Made by a program: the position numbers and the translations under genes. The notes under the pieces were generated by a model. The model had not been told where the DNA came from and ran no database searches. It was given only the letters and a program-made list of their open reading frames with translations. From an uncultured Bacteroidales bacterium (GTDB lineage: Bacteria; Bacteroidota; Bacteroidia; Bacteroidales; F082): 50,777 nucleotides of DNA. Where the stretch lies: assembly GCA_937902805.1 (NCBI GenBank), contig CALEMB010000096.1, positions 1 through 50,777 on the forward strand, written 5' to 3'. Of this stretch, positions 1 to 8,535 are shown piece after piece (the stretch's first letter is position 1; every line of letters starts with the position of its first letter).

Positions 1-283
1 AGGCCGCTGCTACCTGTGTTGGTGAAAAATCAGTCTTGAATGAAACTATAGCGTTTTCTTTTATGTTCCAATGAAACAAGACAACTAAACTTCGGTTTTA
101 GGGAGTCGGCCGAACAAAAGAGCAGGCGGTTTGGCCATGAACGACATCCATTTCGGCAACATGATTTATCGTTATGAGTGCTATTGTACTAACGAAGGGA
201 ATAGAACTGATAGAACTATGAAGATTTCAGACAATAAAACGACCTACTTGGACGTTATTTTGCCAGATAATAAACGAACCATC
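1..283. other. Leader region before the TonB receptor
   Basis: No gene is supported here. An open frame runs in from position 131, but its first 51 residues look like neither a signal peptide nor a conserved domain, so I treat it as upstream DNA. GGCCGAAC (108-115) and GTTTGGCC (129-136) form a small imperfect inverted repeat. A near-consensus -7 box (TATTTTG, 256-262, one base shorter than TAnnTTTG) lies 21 bases before the chosen ATG. I recognise no riboswitch. Confidence 0.4.
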
Positions 284-2704
284 ATGCGTAAAACAATTCC
301 TTTTTTGTTCCTTCTGCTGCTGTCATTGTCGGCAATAGCGCAGAAGAAGCACTGCATCAGCGGCTATGTGATGGATGCCGCGAGCCGCGAGACTTTGATT
401 GGGGCGACGGTGATTGACCACAACACTGGACAAGGTTGCGCCACCAACAACTACGGCTATTATTCCCTGACCTTGGACGAAGGTCCCGTTGACCTACAGT
501 TTTCTTTTGTGGGATATGAAGCTGTGAACCAAGCTTTCAACTTGGTTGCCGACACCCTCATCACGGTGAAGATGAGCAGCAACATACAGCTGCAGGAAGT
601 GACCGTTGAGGCCAACCGCGCCACAGTGGGTGCCAACAACCCGCAGATGAGTGTCATCGAATTGCCCATCAAGCAAATCAAAAGCATTCCGACCCTGATG
701 GGTGAAGCCGATGTGCTGAAAGCCATCCAGCTGCTGCCCGGCGTGCAGAACGGCTCGGAAGGCTCGGCCGGACTTTATGTGCGCGGCGGCGGCCCTGACG
801 AGAACCTGCTCCTCATGGACGGTGTGCCCCTCTACAACGTCAACCACATGTTCGGTTTCTTCTCCGTCTTCAACCCCGATGCACTGAAAAACGTCACCTT
901 ATACAAAGGCGGTTTCCCAGCGCGTTATGGTGGGCGCATCTCTTCGGTGGTGGATGTGCGCATGAAAGACGGCGACATGCAGAAATATCACGGCAACTTC
1001 AGTATTGGACTGATTTCTTCAAAATTCAACCTTGAAGGCCCGATTGTGAAAGATAAGCTCTCGTTCAACCTGTCGGTTCGCCGCACCTATTCCGATGCAC
1101 TTACTAACCTTTACGGCCTCATCGGAAAGTTGGCCGACCCGAGCATCGACAAGTTCTCGCTGGGGTATTATTTTTACGATCTCAACGCCAAGCTTAATTG
1201 GAAGATTTCCGACAAAGACCGCCTCTATCTGAGCTGGTACAGCGGCGACGACAAGATCTACGCCAACGTGAAATGGGACTATACCTATGAGGACATGTAC
1301 GCCGACCACGAGAAACTTGGCCTCAACTGGAAATGGGGCAACAAGGTGGGCTCGCTGCGTTGGAACCACATCATGTCGCCTCAACTTTTCATGGATGCCT
1401 CCGTGAGCTACACCCAATACCGCCACGACCTCGGCATGAGCCAGAACTACACCTACGAAGAGTTCAAGCCCAACACCTACACCTCCACCGACGAGATGGC
1501 CATGAACTTCCATTCAGGCATCCATGACCTTACGGCGCGCACCGATTTCCATTACGCACCCAACCCGAGGCACGACATCCGCTTTGGCGGCGGCTACACC
1601 TACCATTTCTTCCGTCCCGAGGTGCAGTCGATGAAAATCAACTTCACCGAAGCGGAAGCCAATATGGACACACTGGCCAACACTGGCGATGTGCACGCCC
1701 ACGAAGCCATGCTTTACGTTGAAGACAACATCGCATTAAGCGAAGCCATCAAGATGAATGTCGGGCTGCACTATTCCGCTTTTGCGGTGCAAGGCAACTT
1801 TTATCACTCGTTGCAGCCCCGTTTCAGCATGAGCGCCATGGTGGCACCCCATTTCTCACTCAAGGCGGGTTATGCCTACATGACGCAATACATCCACTTG
1901 CTTTCCAACAGCAACATCACCATGCCCACCGACCTTTGGGTGCCTGTCACGGCACGGATTGCGCCTGAACGTGGACATCAGTTCTCACTCGGCGGCTTCT
2001 ATGAGTTGCCCAACCTGTTTGACATCTCGCTTGAAGGCTATTACAAGATGATGGACAATGTGTTGGAATACAAGGACGGCACCAGCTTCTTCGGCACCAG
2101 CCAAGGCTGGGAAGACAAGGTGAACATGGGCAAGGGCTGGGCCTACGGCATCGAACTGCTTGTGCAACGCTCCTTCGGAAAGACCACGGGCTGGATTGGA
2201 TACACTTGGTCGCGTTCCATGCGCAAATTCGACCGCGAAGGCATGGAAATCAACAACGGCAATCCTTTCCCCGCCAAATACGACCGTCGTCACGACTTCA
2301 GCATCACCGTGCAGCACAAGTTCAGCGACCGTTTTGATATCAGTGGCACTTGGGTCATCAGCAGCGGCAATTGCGGCACCTTATCCACACAAGCCTATCC
2401 GGGTATTCCTATCACCTATTATTCTCAATACGGTGGCAGCGTCGTGGGCACGCCCAACATCGGCTATGTGGAACGCAACAACTTCAGGATGCCCGTGTAT
2501 CACCGCCTCGACCTCGGCATGAACTTCCGCAAGCAGAAGAAGCACGGCGAACGTGTGTGGAACATCAGCATCTACAATGTCTACAACCGACAGAATCCCT
2601 TCATCGTGATTCGTGGCTATGACAAAATCACAGGGCTGCCGCAACTGCAGCAGGTCAGCATCTTCCCGATTATTCCTTCAGTGTCTTACAGTTATAAATT
2701 CTAA
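284..2704 (+). CDS. TonB-dependent outer-membrane receptor
   Basis: This is an 806-residue outer-membrane active transporter that would import an unknown ligand using TonB energy. Residues 1-19 are a signal peptide ending SAIAQ. Residues about 22-105 form a carboxypeptidase-regulatory-like domain (SGYVMDAASRETLIGATV), typical of Bacteroidetes receptors. Next is the plug (LYVRGGGPDENLLLMDGVPL, then YKGGFPARYGGRISSVVDVR), then a long aromatic-rich barrel ending in YSYKF with a terminal Phe. I moved the start from 131 to 284 because the signal peptide begins at MRKTIP and a promoter-like box precedes it. The DUF4249 lipoprotein downstream is the usual partner of this receptor class, and the two are probably cotranscribed. 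There is no SusD homologue, so a polysaccharide substrate is not indicated. Confidence 0.93.
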   Translation: MRKTIPFLFLLLLSLSAIAQKKHCISGYVMDAASRETLIGATVIDHNTGQGCATNNYGYYSLTLDEGPVDLQFSFVGYEAVNQAFNLVADTLITVKMSSNIQLQEVTVEANRATVGANNPQMSVIELPIKQIKSIPTLMGEADVLKAIQLLPGVQNGSEGSAGLYVRGGGPDENLLLMDGVPLYNVNHMFGFFSVFNPDALKNVTLYKGGFPARYGGRISSVVDVRMKDGDMQKYHGNFSIGLISSKFNLEGPIVKDKLSFNLSVRRTYSDALTNLYGLIGKLADPSIDKFSLGYYFYDLNAKLNWKISDKDRLYLSWYSGDDKIYANVKWDYTYEDMYADHEKLGLNWKWGNKVGSLRWNHIMSPQLFMDASVSYTQYRHDLGMSQNYTYEEFKPNTYTSTDEMAMNFHSGIHDLTARTDFHYAPNPRHDIRFGGGYTYHFFRPEVQSMKINFTEAEANMDTLANTGDVHAHEAMLYVEDNIALSEAIKMNVGLHYSAFAVQGNFYHSLQPRFSMSAMVAPHFSLKAGYAYMTQYIHLLSNSNITMPTDLWVPVTARIAPERGHQFSLGGFYELPNLFDISLEGYYKMMDNVLEYKDGTSFFGTSQGWEDKVNMGKGWAYGIELLVQRSFGKTTGWIGYTWSRSMRKFDREGMEINNGNPFPAKYDRRHDFSITVQHKFSDRFDISGTWVISSGNCGTLSTQAYPGIPITYYSQYGGSVVGTPNIGYVERNNFRMPVYHRLDLGMNFRKQKKHGERVWNISIYNVYNRQNPFIVIRGYDKITGLPQLQQVSIFPIIPSVSYSYKF

Positions 2705-2707
2705 TCC

Positions 2708-2800
2708 GACTATGGCCAATGGCTAATGACCATGACCGCTTCATTAAAAAGGTAAGCGTTTCCATATTGTAAAAGCGGTCATAGGCCATAAGCTATAGTC
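2708..2800. repeat. Heptad-phased imperfect inverted repeat
   Basis: The left arm (2708-2741) and right arm (2773-2800) are inverted copies. The outer ends GACTAT/ATAGTC and the inner ATGACCGCTT/AAGCGGTCAT match exactly, and the arms differ in length by 6 nt. Within each arm, related 7-mers follow one another (TATGGCC, AATGGCT, AATGACC, ATGACCG). It fills the gap between the receptor and its lipoprotein partner. A transcript would fold into a long stem-loop with a loop of about 31 nt. It could act as an attenuator, a processing site or a dispersed repeat. Confidence 0.7.
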
Positions 2801-2818
2801 AAAAAACACAATACAACA

Positions 2819-3874
2819 ATGAAAACCAACATTTTAACCCTAATAACCATCACAACCGTAGTACTTCTCTCGGCCTGTACAAAACCTCTGAAGTTCAAAG
2901 GGGAATACGTCGACCCACAATTGGTTGTTAACTGCATTGCCATACCTGGCGAGCCTATCAAGGCGGTGGTTTACAAAAGTGACTTCGTTTTCGACACCAT
3001 CACCGACTACGAAATGCCTGATGGTACCCAAGCCTTCCTTTATGTGAATGGAGAATCCAAGGGCGAGATGCAACATGGTACTGACACGGTTTATGCCCAT
3101 TATGGGGAATACTATTCCGTCACCCATCATTTCACCCATGACTATATCCCTCAAATCAACGATGTCATCAAAATCAACGTGACGGCACCTGGGTTTGATG
3201 AGATAGAAGGTAGTTCTGAGGCTTTACCGAATGAGCCCATAGGTAGTTTTGAAGATGCTCGCCTCACGAAGTGGGACACTACGAGCGCAAGCGGCTATAA
3301 TGTTCCCGTACCTGGCACTGACTCAACCATATTGGTATGGCTGAAAAACTACCGAAAACACCTCACCGTCACGATAGAAATCACAGACCCTAATCCCGGC
3401 GCGTTGGATCTTTATTGCCTTGAAGCATCGATGCGCACGGAAGGCGACTGGACCTTCCCCGATGGTTTGGAACATCGTGAACAGCCCGCTGGATTACACC
3501 AAGTCTATTTCAACGACCCCATCATCGGCACCTCAACTGTGGAGTTAGAAGACCAATTCGGCATTGATGTGGGCTTGACTAATCGCTCAAGAAGTACCTT
3601 CAACGATGCCACCTTTGATGGGGGCAGCTATCGCATGGAAATCCCCATGGTCACCGAAACGCTTTTCAAGGCCAACGACAGCATCAATGCCTTTGTTGAA
3701 ATCAAGTTGCGGCATTTGACTGAAGGGGCGTACAATTACTACACGACCATTACTTCGGGCAATAGTCTGTCACAATACTACAGCGAGCCGGTCAGCGTAT
3801 ATTCCAATGTGAAGAACGGCTTTGGCCTTGTGGCTGGCAGCAACGATAAGGTGATTAGTTTTCCGGTCTGGTGA
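2819..3874 (+). CDS. DUF4249 lipoprotein, partner of TonB receptor
   Basis: This is a 351-residue predicted outer-membrane lipoprotein. A lipoprotein signal (MKTNILTLITITTVVLLSAC) ends in an LSAC lipobox with Cys20 as the lipidation site. The mature part begins KPLKFKGEYVDPQLVVNC and has the DUF4249 pattern: an N-terminal Ig-like beta region, a long middle and a Gly-rich end (NVKNGFGLVAGSNDKVISFPVW). DUF4249 genes regularly sit directly after TonB receptors with a carboxypeptidase-like N-domain, as here. The molecular role of the family is unknown; a surface accessory for uptake is an inference. The 114-bp gap upstream is filled by an inverted repeat. Confidence 0.85.
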   Translation: MKTNILTLITITTVVLLSACTKPLKFKGEYVDPQLVVNCIAIPGEPIKAVVYKSDFVFDTITDYEMPDGTQAFLYVNGESKGEMQHGTDTVYAHYGEYYSVTHHFTHDYIPQINDVIKINVTAPGFDEIEGSSEALPNEPIGSFEDARLTKWDTTSASGYNVPVPGTDSTILVWLKNYRKHLTVTIEITDPNPGALDLYCLEASMRTEGDWTFPDGLEHREQPAGLHQVYFNDPIIGTSTVELEDQFGIDVGLTNRSRSTFNDATFDGGSYRMEIPMVTETLFKANDSINAFVEIKLRHLTEGAYNYYTTITSGNSLSQYYSEPVSVYSNVKNGFGLVAGSNDKVISFPVW

Positions 3875-4239
3875 TTGGATTTTGGTTTTCGGTTGACACT
3901 TTTCCAGCTTGCGACTGTTCCAAGTTGACATAGGCCTTGATTCAAATCACCTTCCCGTTGACTGGAAAAATCTCCAGAATTAACTGATTTTACTACTATT
4001 TCAAAGAACTATATTGATTTTTTAGTGGACAGCAATTCCTTTCGTATTTCAAACTCTCCCGGCAGGAGTAAGTCGATTATTTTGGAACTACAGTGAATAT
4101 GGTGGACAAAATTCGCGGACAGCGGAGAAAGAAAATGGAATAAGGTTAGTTTTATTTGATTATAATGGAAAATTATTATAAGTTTTTTCCGTTATATCAT
4201 AAAAAGCTGTACTTTTGCCGTTAGCTAACACATTAAAAT
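3875..4239. other. 365-bp intergenic region
   Basis: No gene is supported. The first ~100 bp carry three GTTGAC-containing stretches and a distant inverted pair TTTTCCAG / CTGGAAAA, with no U-run typical of a terminator. The last 80 bp are AT-rich and hold the control region of the ATPase gene, listed separately. Confidence 0.4.
4157..4217 (+). promoter_or_regulatory. Promoter with overlapping inverted repeat
   Basis: TACTTTTG at 4210-4217 matches the Bacteroidetes -7 consensus TAnnTTTG and lies 22 bases before the ATG at 4240. Just upstream, arms TGATTATAATGGAAAA (4157-4172) and TTTTCCGTTATATCA (4185-4199) are inverted copies with one bulge and one mismatch. They cover the place expected for the -33 box, so this could be an operator. 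Autoregulation is inferred. Confidence 0.6.
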
Positions 4240-5373
4240 ATGATTGAACGACGACTGAAGCAACTCATTCTTCCACGACTTTTCAGAGGGAAAGCCATTG
4301 TGATGACGGGTCCACGTCAGGTTGGGAAGACTACTTTGCTCCGTATGCTGATGGCTGAGTCAGACAAAAAAACGCTGTTTTGGAATTGTGACGAACCAGA
4401 CATACGGCAAAAACTGTCAAATCCGACCTCGACCCAACTACAGGCCGAAACTGCCCAATATGAACTCATTTTTATAGATGAAGCACAACGCGTACCAAAT
4501 ATAGGCGTTACGCTGAAGTTGCTCATCGACAGTTTTCCGATGAAACAAGTCATTGTCACGGGATCGTCGGCTTTGCAACTCTCTAATTCCATTAACGAGC
4601 CTTTGACAGGAAGAAAATACGAATACAATATGTTTCCGTTTTCTTCAGAGGAACTTATTGACAATCACGGCTCTATAGAGGAAAACAGGCTCTTGGAACG
4701 GAGAATGGTGTATGGCGCATATCCTGAAGTAGTGAAGTTGTCTGGGGAGGAGCGCGAAACTTTAGTGAATCTCATTAACAGTTATCTATACAAAGACATT
4801 TTTGCTTTTCAGGATGTGCGTAAGCCTGAGATTATCGAGCAATTATTGCAGGCCTTGGCACTGCAAATGGGTAGAGAGGTGTCTTTCAACGAACTATCCA
4901 AGTTGTTGGGTCTCAATTCGCAAACGGTGCAGCGTTACATTGATTTGTTGGAGAAGTCATACATTGTTTTTCATCTGCGTTCGTTCAGTCGCAATTTGCG
5001 AAACGAACTGAAGAAAAGTCGCAAAATTTATTTCTACGATAACGGGGTACGTAATGCGATTCTTGGCGATTTCAAGCCGCTTCAACTTCGACAAGACGCA
5101 GGGGCACTATGGGAAAACTATCTTGTGAGTGAGCGTTTGAAACACAATTCCTATAGCCTTTTCTATGGGAAAAGTTACTTTTGGCGAACCCAACAGCAAC
5201 AGGAAGTCGATTATTTAGAGGACATCGACGGTGTTTTTCATACCTATGAGTTCAAATGGAGTACAACTAAACAACCAAAGTTGACTGAAACATTCGCACT
5301 CAATTATCCTGAGCATACCTTTACGGTTGTCAATCCTGAAAATTACCAGGACTTTATAACTGGAAGAATTTAA
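4240..5373 (+). CDS. AAA ATPase, DUF4143 type, nuclease-like C-terminus
   Basis: This 377-residue protein belongs to the AAA_14/DUF4143 ATPases, which are common and multicopy in Bacteroidetes but of unknown role. The N-terminal ATPase has Walker A GPRQVGKTT (about 24-32), Walker B LIFIDEAQ (about 75-82) and a sensor VTGSS. A helical/winged region follows (FNELSKLLGLNSQTVQRYIDLLE). The C-terminal part contains VDYL (Asp near 323) followed by YEFKW (Glu-x-Lys near 337), the D...ExK pattern of PD-(D/E)XK nuclease folds. Whether it cuts DNA is unknown. It is an isolated single-gene unit with its own promoter and looks like an accessory insertion between housekeeping genes. It is a different subfamily from the ATPase at 33060-34484, though similar in plan. 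Confidence 0.88.
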   Translation: MIERRLKQLILPRLFRGKAIVMTGPRQVGKTTLLRMLMAESDKKTLFWNCDEPDIRQKLSNPTSTQLQAETAQYELIFIDEAQRVPNIGVTLKLLIDSFPMKQVIVTGSSALQLSNSINEPLTGRKYEYNMFPFSSEELIDNHGSIEENRLLERRMVYGAYPEVVKLSGEERETLVNLINSYLYKDIFAFQDVRKPEIIEQLLQALALQMGREVSFNELSKLLGLNSQTVQRYIDLLEKSYIVFHLRSFSRNLRNELKKSRKIYFYDNGVRNAILGDFKPLQLRQDAGALWENYLVSERLKHNSYSLFYGKSYFWRTQQQQEVDYLEDIDGVFHTYEFKWSTTKQPKLTETFALNYPEHTFTVVNPENYQDFITGRI

Positions 5374-5428
5374 TGAATGATTAATTCAGATAGCAATTTA
5401 AACAACAAAAAGTGAATTCGGTGAGCCA

Positions 5429-6214
5429 TCATTCCCAACTCGGTTTCCGCTTCTCGAAAAATGCCGCCATGCCCTCCTGCCCAGCCTTCGAGATACGTTG
5501 GTTGGCGATGGCCACTGAGGTTTGCATGAAAATGGGGCTGAAACGGTCGTCGGTGTCACTCACCATGCGGAGCAGGTTCTTGCACTCGGCGATGGCATCG
5601 GGCGAGGCATGCAGGAAATGCTCAATGTATTGTCGCTCGGTGTCAATCATCTCGGCTTCCCTGACAACGACATTCACCAAACGCAGATCCTTGGCTTCAT
5701 CAGCGGTGAAGCGGCGCCCTGTCAACATTAATTCCTTGGCGGCCGTGTTGCCAATTTTCTGCACCACAAACGGTGAGATGGTGGCCGGCGTGATGCCCAA
5801 ACGCACCTCGGAGAAGGCGAATTTCGTTTCCTTTTCGGCAATCACAATGTCAGCGGCAGCGATGATGCCGTTGGCACCGCCGATGCAGGCGCCATGCACG
5901 TCGACGATGACGGCCTTGTTGCAGAAATAGATAGTTTGGAACAGTTTGGAAAGCTTTTCGGCATCGGCAATGTTTTGGTTGTAACTGAAGCCCGCCATGT
6001 CTTTCATATAAGCCAAGTCAGCACCGGCACAGAAAACCTTGCCATTGCCTTTAAGGATGATGATACGGATGTCGTCGCGGCTGTTGAGCCAGTCAAAGAC
6101 CTCCGTCAGCTCGCGTATCAGCTCGGCATTTAGGGCGTTGCGCACCTCGGGGCGGTCGAGGTTGACCCATGCCATGCTTTCACCCAGTTGCACCTTTATC
6201 GTGTTGAATTCCAT
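5429..6214 (-). CDS. Enoyl-CoA hydratase/isomerase family, methylglutaconyl-CoA hydratase-like
   Basis: This is a 261-residue cytoplasmic crotonase-fold enzyme. Oxyanion-hole segments are CAGADLAYM (about 64-72) and HGACIGGANGIIAAADIVIA (about 105-124). The run FAFSEVRLGITPATISPFV is typical of 3-methylglutaconyl-CoA hydratases (leucine breakdown). A Glu in FSEVRLG lies where the crotonase catalytic Glu is found. No acyl-CoA carboxylase or other leucine-degradation gene is nearby, so the substrate is tentative; a generic enoyl-CoA hydratase is the alternative. It converges with the ATPase gene across a 55-bp gap. Its upstream side carries a heptad repeat array. Confidence 0.85.
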   Translation of the reverse strand: MEFNTIKVQLGESMAWVNLDRPEVRNALNAELIRELTEVFDWLNSRDDIRIIILKGNGKVFCAGADLAYMKDMAGFSYNQNIADAEKLSKLFQTIYFCNKAVIVDVHGACIGGANGIIAAADIVIAEKETKFAFSEVRLGITPATISPFVVQKIGNTAAKELMLTGRRFTADEAKDLRLVNVVVREAEMIDTERQYIEHFLHASPDAIAECKNLLRMVSDTDDRFSPIFMQTSVAIANQRISKAGQEGMAAFFEKRKPSWE

Positions 6215-6216
6215 TG

Positions 6217-6287
6217 TTTAGTTTAGAGTTTAGAGTTGAGGGCTAAGAGTCAGTGATTAGTTTAGAGTTGATAGTTTGAAGTAGTGT
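6217..6287. repeat. Degenerate heptad array (TAGAGTT type)
   Basis: About ten 7-nt units run in phase: TTTAGTT, TAGAGTT, TAGAGTT, GAGGGCT, AAGAGTC, AGTGATT, AGTTTAG, AGTTGAT, AGTTTGA. It lies immediately upstream of the hydratase ATG (minus strand), so it would fall in that gene's leader or promoter region. The same 7-nt phasing recurs at three other gaps in the window with different base content. Confidence 0.7.
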
Positions 6288-6404
6288 TGGGGTTGCAATA
6301 TTCGGAAAAAAATGGCAATTTGTCGCAATCAATTCGCAAAAAATCCGTTTCTTTGCACGTGGAATGATTTTTGACAGCGGGGAAAGCTAAATTAGATAAA
6401 GAAA

Positions 6405-6863
6405 ATGGACGATAACAACTTCAATAACGGACTCGACGACCTCTTGAACATGTTCAAGAAGATGATGGAAAACCAGGACCTCGATGCTATCCCGGGCATC
6501 AACGAGGAACAAAAGGAACAGCTGAAGATGTTTCTGGAGGACTTCGATGAACTGAAAGACGACATGAAAGTCGAGATTTATAAGCTCGATCCCTTCACGA
6601 AACAGATGGTGGGTATGGTCATGGGACACCTGAAGAATTTCGCCGATTTACAACCTACCGCCAGCCAAACGGCTACGCCTCAAGAGCCTCCTGTCAACAA
6701 AGAGAAACAACTGACCGACATCCCTGGCACCACGGAGAACTTGGAAGCCCATTTGGCTGCGATTGACGAGAAGTTACGCAATCCCGAGCTTAGCGACGAC
6801 GACATCAACCGGCTATTAGATGAGCGCACCTCGATAATGGAGGAATTAGGGATCAAGCATTAA
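6405..6863 (+). CDS. Small acidic hypothetical protein
   Basis: I do not recognise this 152-residue protein. It has no signal peptide or membrane segment, so it is probably cytoplasmic. It is strongly acidic with a run of Asp and Asn at the N-terminus (MDDNNFNNGLDDLLNMFKKM), a helical first half, a Thr/Pro/Gln-rich linker (about 85-103), and a second helical segment (ENLEAHLAAIDEKLRNPELS) that could be a short coiled coil. The gene lies 26 bp before the outer-membrane barrel gene and is probably cotranscribed with it and queG. TTTCTTTG at 6348-6355 is a weak -7 candidate. Confidence 0.7.
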   Translation: MDDNNFNNGLDDLLNMFKKMMENQDLDAIPGINEEQKEQLKMFLEDFDELKDDMKVEIYKLDPFTKQMVGMVMGHLKNFADLQPTASQTATPQEPPVNKEKQLTDIPGTTENLEAHLAAIDEKLRNPELSDDDINRLLDERTSIMEELGIKH

Positions 6864-6889
6864 GGAAATATACAAAACAACGATAAACA

Positions 6890-7612
6890 ATGAAGAAAGT
6901 ACTTTTCACCCTCATCGCATTGGTTTTTTCGGTGACAGCCTTCGGCCAACTCATTGCCAATAAAACCGACAAAAGAGTCACCTTTGCCTTCGACCTGTTC
7001 AACGACTTCCAGCTGGGCGCCAGCGACAATTGGGATCCTCGCATGGTCAACCAAGGTGTAAGCAGCATGCTTACCTATAATTTCCCCTTGGGCGAAAGTT
7101 CGAAGCATACGGTTTCCATCGGCTTGGGCGTGTCGATGCACAACTATTTTTCCTACTCCCGTATCCTGAATCCTTACACGAATGGGGATTTGGTATATAA
7201 AAACTACCGCGATGTGGATGGCTTCAAGCGTTTTAAGGTGAATCCAGTCTATGGCGAAGTGCCGTTGGTGCTGAATTTCCGCATCAAGGACCAGATAAAG
7301 ATTGGCATTGGCTTCAAGGTAGGTATTAAGCTCGCCGCCAAGACCCGTTTTGTCGGTCCCGACGACATTGGCACCTTGACCGATGCCGACGGAAACACCC
7401 TCACGCTTACAGGTGATAGCGGTGTCACTGTCAATGAGAAATACCAAAATATCAGCAATATAGAGCGCATGGCTTATTCTGCCACCTTGCGTATTGGTTG
7501 GAAATGGGTGAGCATCTATACTGCCTACCAATTCAATCAGGTGTTCTCTGTGGGCCATAATGCACCGGTGTTCCATCCCCTGTCGGTGGGTGTGACTTTT
7601 GCACCGTTCTAA
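6890..7612 (+). CDS. Small outer-membrane beta-barrel protein
   Basis: This 240-residue protein starts with a clear signal peptide (MKKVLFTLIALVFSVTAFGQ, cut after about residue 20). The mature part alternates hydrophobic and polar residues as in transmembrane beta-strands and ends PLSVGVTFAPF with a terminal Phe, the usual insertion signal for barrels. It resembles the general Bacteroidetes OMP_b-brl class; no ligand can be assigned. Its stop overlaps the start of queG by one base (TAATG), indicating translational coupling, although I see no functional link to queuosine. Confidence 0.78.
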   Translation: MKKVLFTLIALVFSVTAFGQLIANKTDKRVTFAFDLFNDFQLGASDNWDPRMVNQGVSSMLTYNFPLGESSKHTVSIGLGVSMHNYFSYSRILNPYTNGDLVYKNYRDVDGFKRFKVNPVYGEVPLVLNFRIKDQIKIGIGFKVGIKLAAKTRFVGPDDIGTLTDADGNTLTLTGDSGVTVNEKYQNISNIERMAYSATLRIGWKWVSIYTAYQFNQVFSVGHNAPVFHPLSVGVTFAPF

Positions 7613-8535
7613 TGGATTCTGCTTGGATTGTTACCGAAGCCCAAAAGATGGGCTTCGATGCCTGTGGTATTGCTAGCGCGACACTTTTAGAAGAAGAGTC
7701 GGCGCATGTGGAGCAATGGCTTGAAGAAGGGCGTGAGGGCGAGATGGGTTACCTGACGCGCAACAAAGAAAAACGCTACGACCCACGTTTGCTCGTTGAA
7801 GGCACGAAAAGCATCGTCACAGTTCTTTACAATTACTATCCCAAACAACAAATCGGCGACGGCGACAAGTTCAAAATCGCCAAATATGCCTATGGTGCCG
7901 ACTACCACGAGGTGTTGAAAAACAAAATGCGAATCTTTTTAGAACGCATTGAAAATCAGATAGGAAAGTTGGAAAACACCCGTGTCTTCGTCGATTCGGC
8001 TCCCATTTTGGATCGGGCCTGGGCGGTGCGTTGCGGATTGGGTTTCATTGGTAAAAACACCACATTAATACAACCCAAGAAAGGATCTTTCTTCTTTATC
8101 GGGCATTTGTTTCTGCCCATCGAATTGGCTGAAACAGGACAAACTATGGCTAACCACTGTGGCCGCTGCACGAAGTGTATCGATGCCTGTCCTACAGGTG
8201 CCTTGGAATCGCCTTTCCATATCGACGCACGCAAGTGCATCTCCTACCTGACCATTGAATACAAAGGCAGCCTCGAAGGGCACGACCCCAAGACCTTCAA
8301 AGGCTGGATGTATGGCTGTGACATCTGCCAGGATGTGTGTCCTTACAACAAGTTTTCGTTGCCCAACATGGAACCTGAGTTCCAGCCTTCGGAACAATTG
8401 CTTGCCATGTGCGAAGACGATTGGAAAAATTTTACAAAGACTGATTTCGACACACTATTCAAGCACTCCGCCATGCAGCGTGCAGGATATGAAGGCCTGA
8501 AAAGGAATATTGACTTTATCGCAGGGGAGAGTTGA
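7612..8535 (+). CDS. queG: Epoxyqueuosine reductase QueG
   Basis: This is a 307-residue cytoplasmic enzyme that reduces epoxyqueuosine to queuosine at the wobble base of tRNAs with GUN anticodons, using a cobalamin and two 4Fe-4S clusters. The cluster ligands are visible: CGRCTKCIDACP from residue 183, and CDICQDVCP about 55 residues later. The N-terminal part carries the DUF1730-like segment (EGTKSIVTVLYNYYP, VDSAPILDRAWAVRCGLGFIGKNT). It is shorter than E. coli QueG because the C-terminal HEAT-repeat region is missing, a form common in this phylum. It is coupled to the upstream barrel gene by a 1-nt overlap, and its last 20 bases overlap the convergent gene. Confidence 0.95.
   Translation: MDSAWIVTEAQKMGFDACGIASATLLEEESAHVEQWLEEGREGEMGYLTRNKEKRYDPRLLVEGTKSIVTVLYNYYPKQQIGDGDKFKIAKYAYGADYHEVLKNKMRIFLERIENQIGKLENTRVFVDSAPILDRAWAVRCGLGFIGKNTTLIQPKKGSFFFIGHLFLPIELAETGQTMANHCGRCTKCIDACPTGALESPFHIDARKCISYLTIEYKGSLEGHDPKTFKGWMYGCDICQDVCPYNKFSLPNMEPEFQPSEQLLAMCEDDWKNFTKTDFDTLFKHSAMQRAGYEGLKRNIDFIAGES

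Noticed and set aside
131..283. N-terminal extension of the TonB receptor
   Set aside because: It would bury the signal peptide 51 residues inside the protein.
1..283. Riboswitch (cobalamin or other) before the TonB receptor
   Set aside because: No conserved box or multi-stem fold could be recognised by eye; a covariance search would be needed.
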